A DNA stretch of 63,437 nucleotides. Origin: Oscillospiraceae bacterium. Its GTDB lineage: Bacteria; Bacillota; Clostridia; Oscillospirales; Ruminococcaceae. The position numbers were made by a program, and so were the translations under genes. Positions 61,996-63,437 of the stretch are shown piece by piece. The first letter of the stretch is position 1. Each line of letters opens with the position of its first letter. The stretch is from positions 1 to 63,437 of the forward strand of contig JAFRUS010000109.1 in the NCBI GenBank assembly GCA_017438745.1, in the 5' to 3' direction. The notes under the pieces were generated by a model. That model did not search any database. It was not told where the DNA came from and saw only the letters and a program-made list of their open reading frames with translations.

Positions 61996-62718
61996 ATGCA
62001 GTCATCGACAGAAGCTCTTCGTGAAGCAATAGAGAATTCGAACAACATCGTCTTTTTCGGCGGCGCCGGTGTATCGACTGAAAGCGGAATACCCGACTAC
62101 CGCGGTCCGAAGGGACTTTATACCCAGAAAAACGGAAGATGCACTCCCCCGCCGAGTTTGAACATGAAACTTTTCAAAGACGCACCTGAAAACTTTTTTG
62201 ATTATTACAGAAAACACATGCTCTCCTGGAACGCTGAGCCGAACGCCGCCCACTACAAACTTGCCGAACTTGAAAAACAGGGCAAACTCAAAGCAGTTAT
62301 CACCCAGAATATTGACGGGCTCCATCAGGCTGCAGGAAGCAAAAACGTTATCGAGCTTCACGGAAGTATGAAGAGCAATCACTGTATCGTCTGCCGCAAG
62401 TCATACGATGTTTCAGAGATACGTGAAACCACCGGTGTTCCGCACTGCAAGATATGCGGAGGTCTAATAAAACCTGACGTTGTCTTCTTCGGTGAAAAAC
62501 TCGACAAAGCAGTTTTAAACAAAGCGAAAAAATACATACGCGCGGCAGACATGTTAATCGTGGGAGGTACTTCCCTTGTAGTAAACCCTGCCGTAAGTCT
62601 GACGTATGAATTCAAGGGTAAAACCCTCGCCATGATAAACCTCGCCCAGACCGCTCTTGACGGAAGAGCGGATATCGTGATACACGACAAGATTGGGAAG
62701 GTGCTTGCTTCGATATAA
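61996..62718 (+). CDS. cobB: Sirtuin, NAD-dependent protein deacylase
   Basis: 240 residues. Sir2 motifs: GAGVSTESGIPDYRG (19-33), TQNIDGLHQAAG, the catalytic His in ELHGS and the zinc site with two CxxC pairs (CIVCRKSY, CKICGG), then GGTSLVVNPA and a closing IHDKIGKVL. It removes acyl groups from lysines using NAD in the cytoplasm. AAGGAG lies 9 bases before the ATG. Single-gene unit, preceded by a family C repeat. Confidence 0.93.
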   Translation: MQSSTEALREAIENSNNIVFFGGAGVSTESGIPDYRGPKGLYTQKNGRCTPPPSLNMKLFKDAPENFFDYYRKHMLSWNAEPNAAHYKLAELEKQGKLKAVITQNIDGLHQAAGSKNVIELHGSMKSNHCIVCRKSYDVSEIRETTGVPHCKICGGLIKPDVVFFGEKLDKAVLNKAKKYIRAADMLIVGGTSLVVNPAVSLTYEFKGKTLAMINLAQTALDGRADIVIHDKIGKVLASI

Positions 62719-62926
62719 AAAACGGACTGCTTCCCGCATCCCCCCATCTCGCCTGAGCAAGGGGCTATTGCGCCGGAGGAGTAACCTTCTGTTCTGTGCA
62801 TCATAGAAAATTCTATTGTAAAGCAAATTTAAAAATGTTATAATATTTATAGAAATAAATTCATTACGAATCAGGTTTATTCCAGCTTATTCATAATGCG
62901 TTAGAATATTTTTCTATATTTATTGC

Positions 62927-62975
62927 TTGACATTTCCATTTCTCTATGGTAAAATATATCTAGTAAACGGTTTAC
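62927..62975 (+). promoter_or_regulatory. Promoter and palindromic site of the Rpn-like gene
   Basis: TTGACA (62927-62932), 17 bases, TAAAAT (62950-62955). GTAAACGGTTTAC, a perfect inverted repeat with one central base, covers 62963-62975, where transcription would start; a LacI-type operator is a fair guess. Confidence 0.6.
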
Positions 62976-62999
62976 AAATATATTTACAGGAGATTTTTA

Positions 63000-63437
63000 A
63001 TGGAAAACATATCAATATCTATCGAAGAATACGCAAAAATGCAAGCTACGATTCAGAAACTGCTGGAAAAAATCGAACAGTATGAACATCGTCTTAAAGA
63101 AGTTGACACCAACACTGAAGTTATCAACTCACAGCATAAGGATCGCTTGTTTAAGTTCGTTTTCGGAAAACCCGATAACAAACCATGGACTCTTTCACTT
63201 TATAACGCAATAAATGGTACAGATTACACAGATCCAAATGAACTGGATTTCAACACCATAGAAGATGCGCTCTATATGAAAATGAAAAACGACATTTCAT
63301 TTATCATTCATTTTGAGATGAATCTCTGGGAACATCAGAGTTCCTACAATCCTAATATGCCATACCGTTTTCTTGAATATGCCGGTGCTTTATACAGTAA
63401 GTACGGAGAAACAACAGAAAAATTCAATCAATACAGC
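63000..63437 (+). CDS. Rpn-family nuclease/transposase-like protein, 5' part
   Basis: The first 146 codons are open to the window's edge. An N-terminal coiled coil (about 5-40) leads to KDRLFKFVFGKPDNKPWTLS and MKNDISFIIHFEMNLWEHQS, then NPNMPYRFLEYAGALY. This is the PD-(D/E)xK Rpn-type family (often labelled putative transposase or DUF4351-like) that spreads in gut Firmicutes, with Asp at the start of strand two and Glu-x-His-Gln as candidate catalytic residues. The ATG at 63000 follows AGGAG at 8 bases. The 3' end is outside the window. Confidence 0.7.
   Translation, partial: MENISISIEEYAKMQATIQKLLEKIEQYEHRLKEVDTNTEVINSQHKDRLFKFVFGKPDNKPWTLSLYNAINGTDYTDPNELDFNTIEDALYMKMKNDISFIIHFEMNLWEHQSSYNPNMPYRFLEYAGALYSKYGETTEKFNQYS

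Overview
The window reads as a chromosomal segment of an anaerobic, fibre-degrading gut Firmicute, most likely a Ruminococcus close to R. flavefaciens. The reasons are five proteins carrying dockerin-type calcium repeats (the plugs of cellulosomes), BspA-type leucine-rich repeat proteins, an Rnf ferredoxin:NAD oxidoreductase cluster with its own flavin transferase, and Firmicute housekeeping genes (rqcH, pcrA, trmK, clpS/clpA). Species identity is an inference from gene content. I saw no rRNA or tRNA gene, no CRISPR array and no intact transposase or prophage.

Layout. 1-2.8 kb: clpS-clpA with a terminator. 2.8-9.5 kb: an accessory stretch with a MazG-like pyrophosphohydrolase, a small LRR-dockerin protein, two paralogous secreted dockerin-like proteins, and an AT-rich two-gene P-loop cassette boxed in by repeats. 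9.6-14.3 kb: a YtrA-type GntR regulator, an ABC transporter and a membrane-anchored beta-lactamase-like protein. 14.4-18.5 kb: an AT-rich giant LRR protein with an embedded papain-like cysteine peptidase signature and a dockerin. 18.6-23.6 kb: a membrane glycosyltransferase, a LysM-G5-M23 cell-wall peptidase, a pseudouridine synthase and a histidine phosphatase. 23.7-29.8 kb: apbE and rnfCDGEAB. 29.9-39.2 kb: lipoprotein, pcrA, a 38-codon transcription unit, membrane protein, PepV-like dipeptidase, rqcH, a trmK-nif3 fusion and an ArsC/Spx-like protein. 39.2-40.4 kb: two small metal/cysteine-type proteins, the second preceded by a long structured leader RNA with a consensus promoter. 40.6-45.9 kb: ilvBNCD. 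46-49.5 kb: DUF815 ATPase, a Re-citrate/isopropylmalate-synthase-like enzyme and its FCD-GntR regulator. 49.7-54.6 kb: dockerin-tagged serine hydrolase, peptide deformylase, a truncated response-regulator start joined to an IS-like remnant, and a solute-binding lipoprotein with a GGDEF protein. 55-58.4 kb: a second GntR/ABC module, mirror image of the first. 58.5-63.4 kb: a GGDEF protein, a large HTH protein, a sirtuin and the start of an Rpn-like nuclease gene.

Three families of short palindromic repeats, plus a fourth short one, are scattered between genes. The most abundant (about 110 bp, eight copies, ends resembling inverted repeats) often abuts stop codons and twice sits in a 5' leader between promoter and start codon (ilvB, apbE). 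The two GntR/ABC modules have near-identical promoters and operators and identical recognition-helix residues, so they probably cross-talk. The strongest leads for something undescribed are the structured RNA ahead of the zinc-ribbon gene, the LRR-peptidase-dockerin chimera, the hairpin leaders, and the repeat-flanked P-loop cassette.
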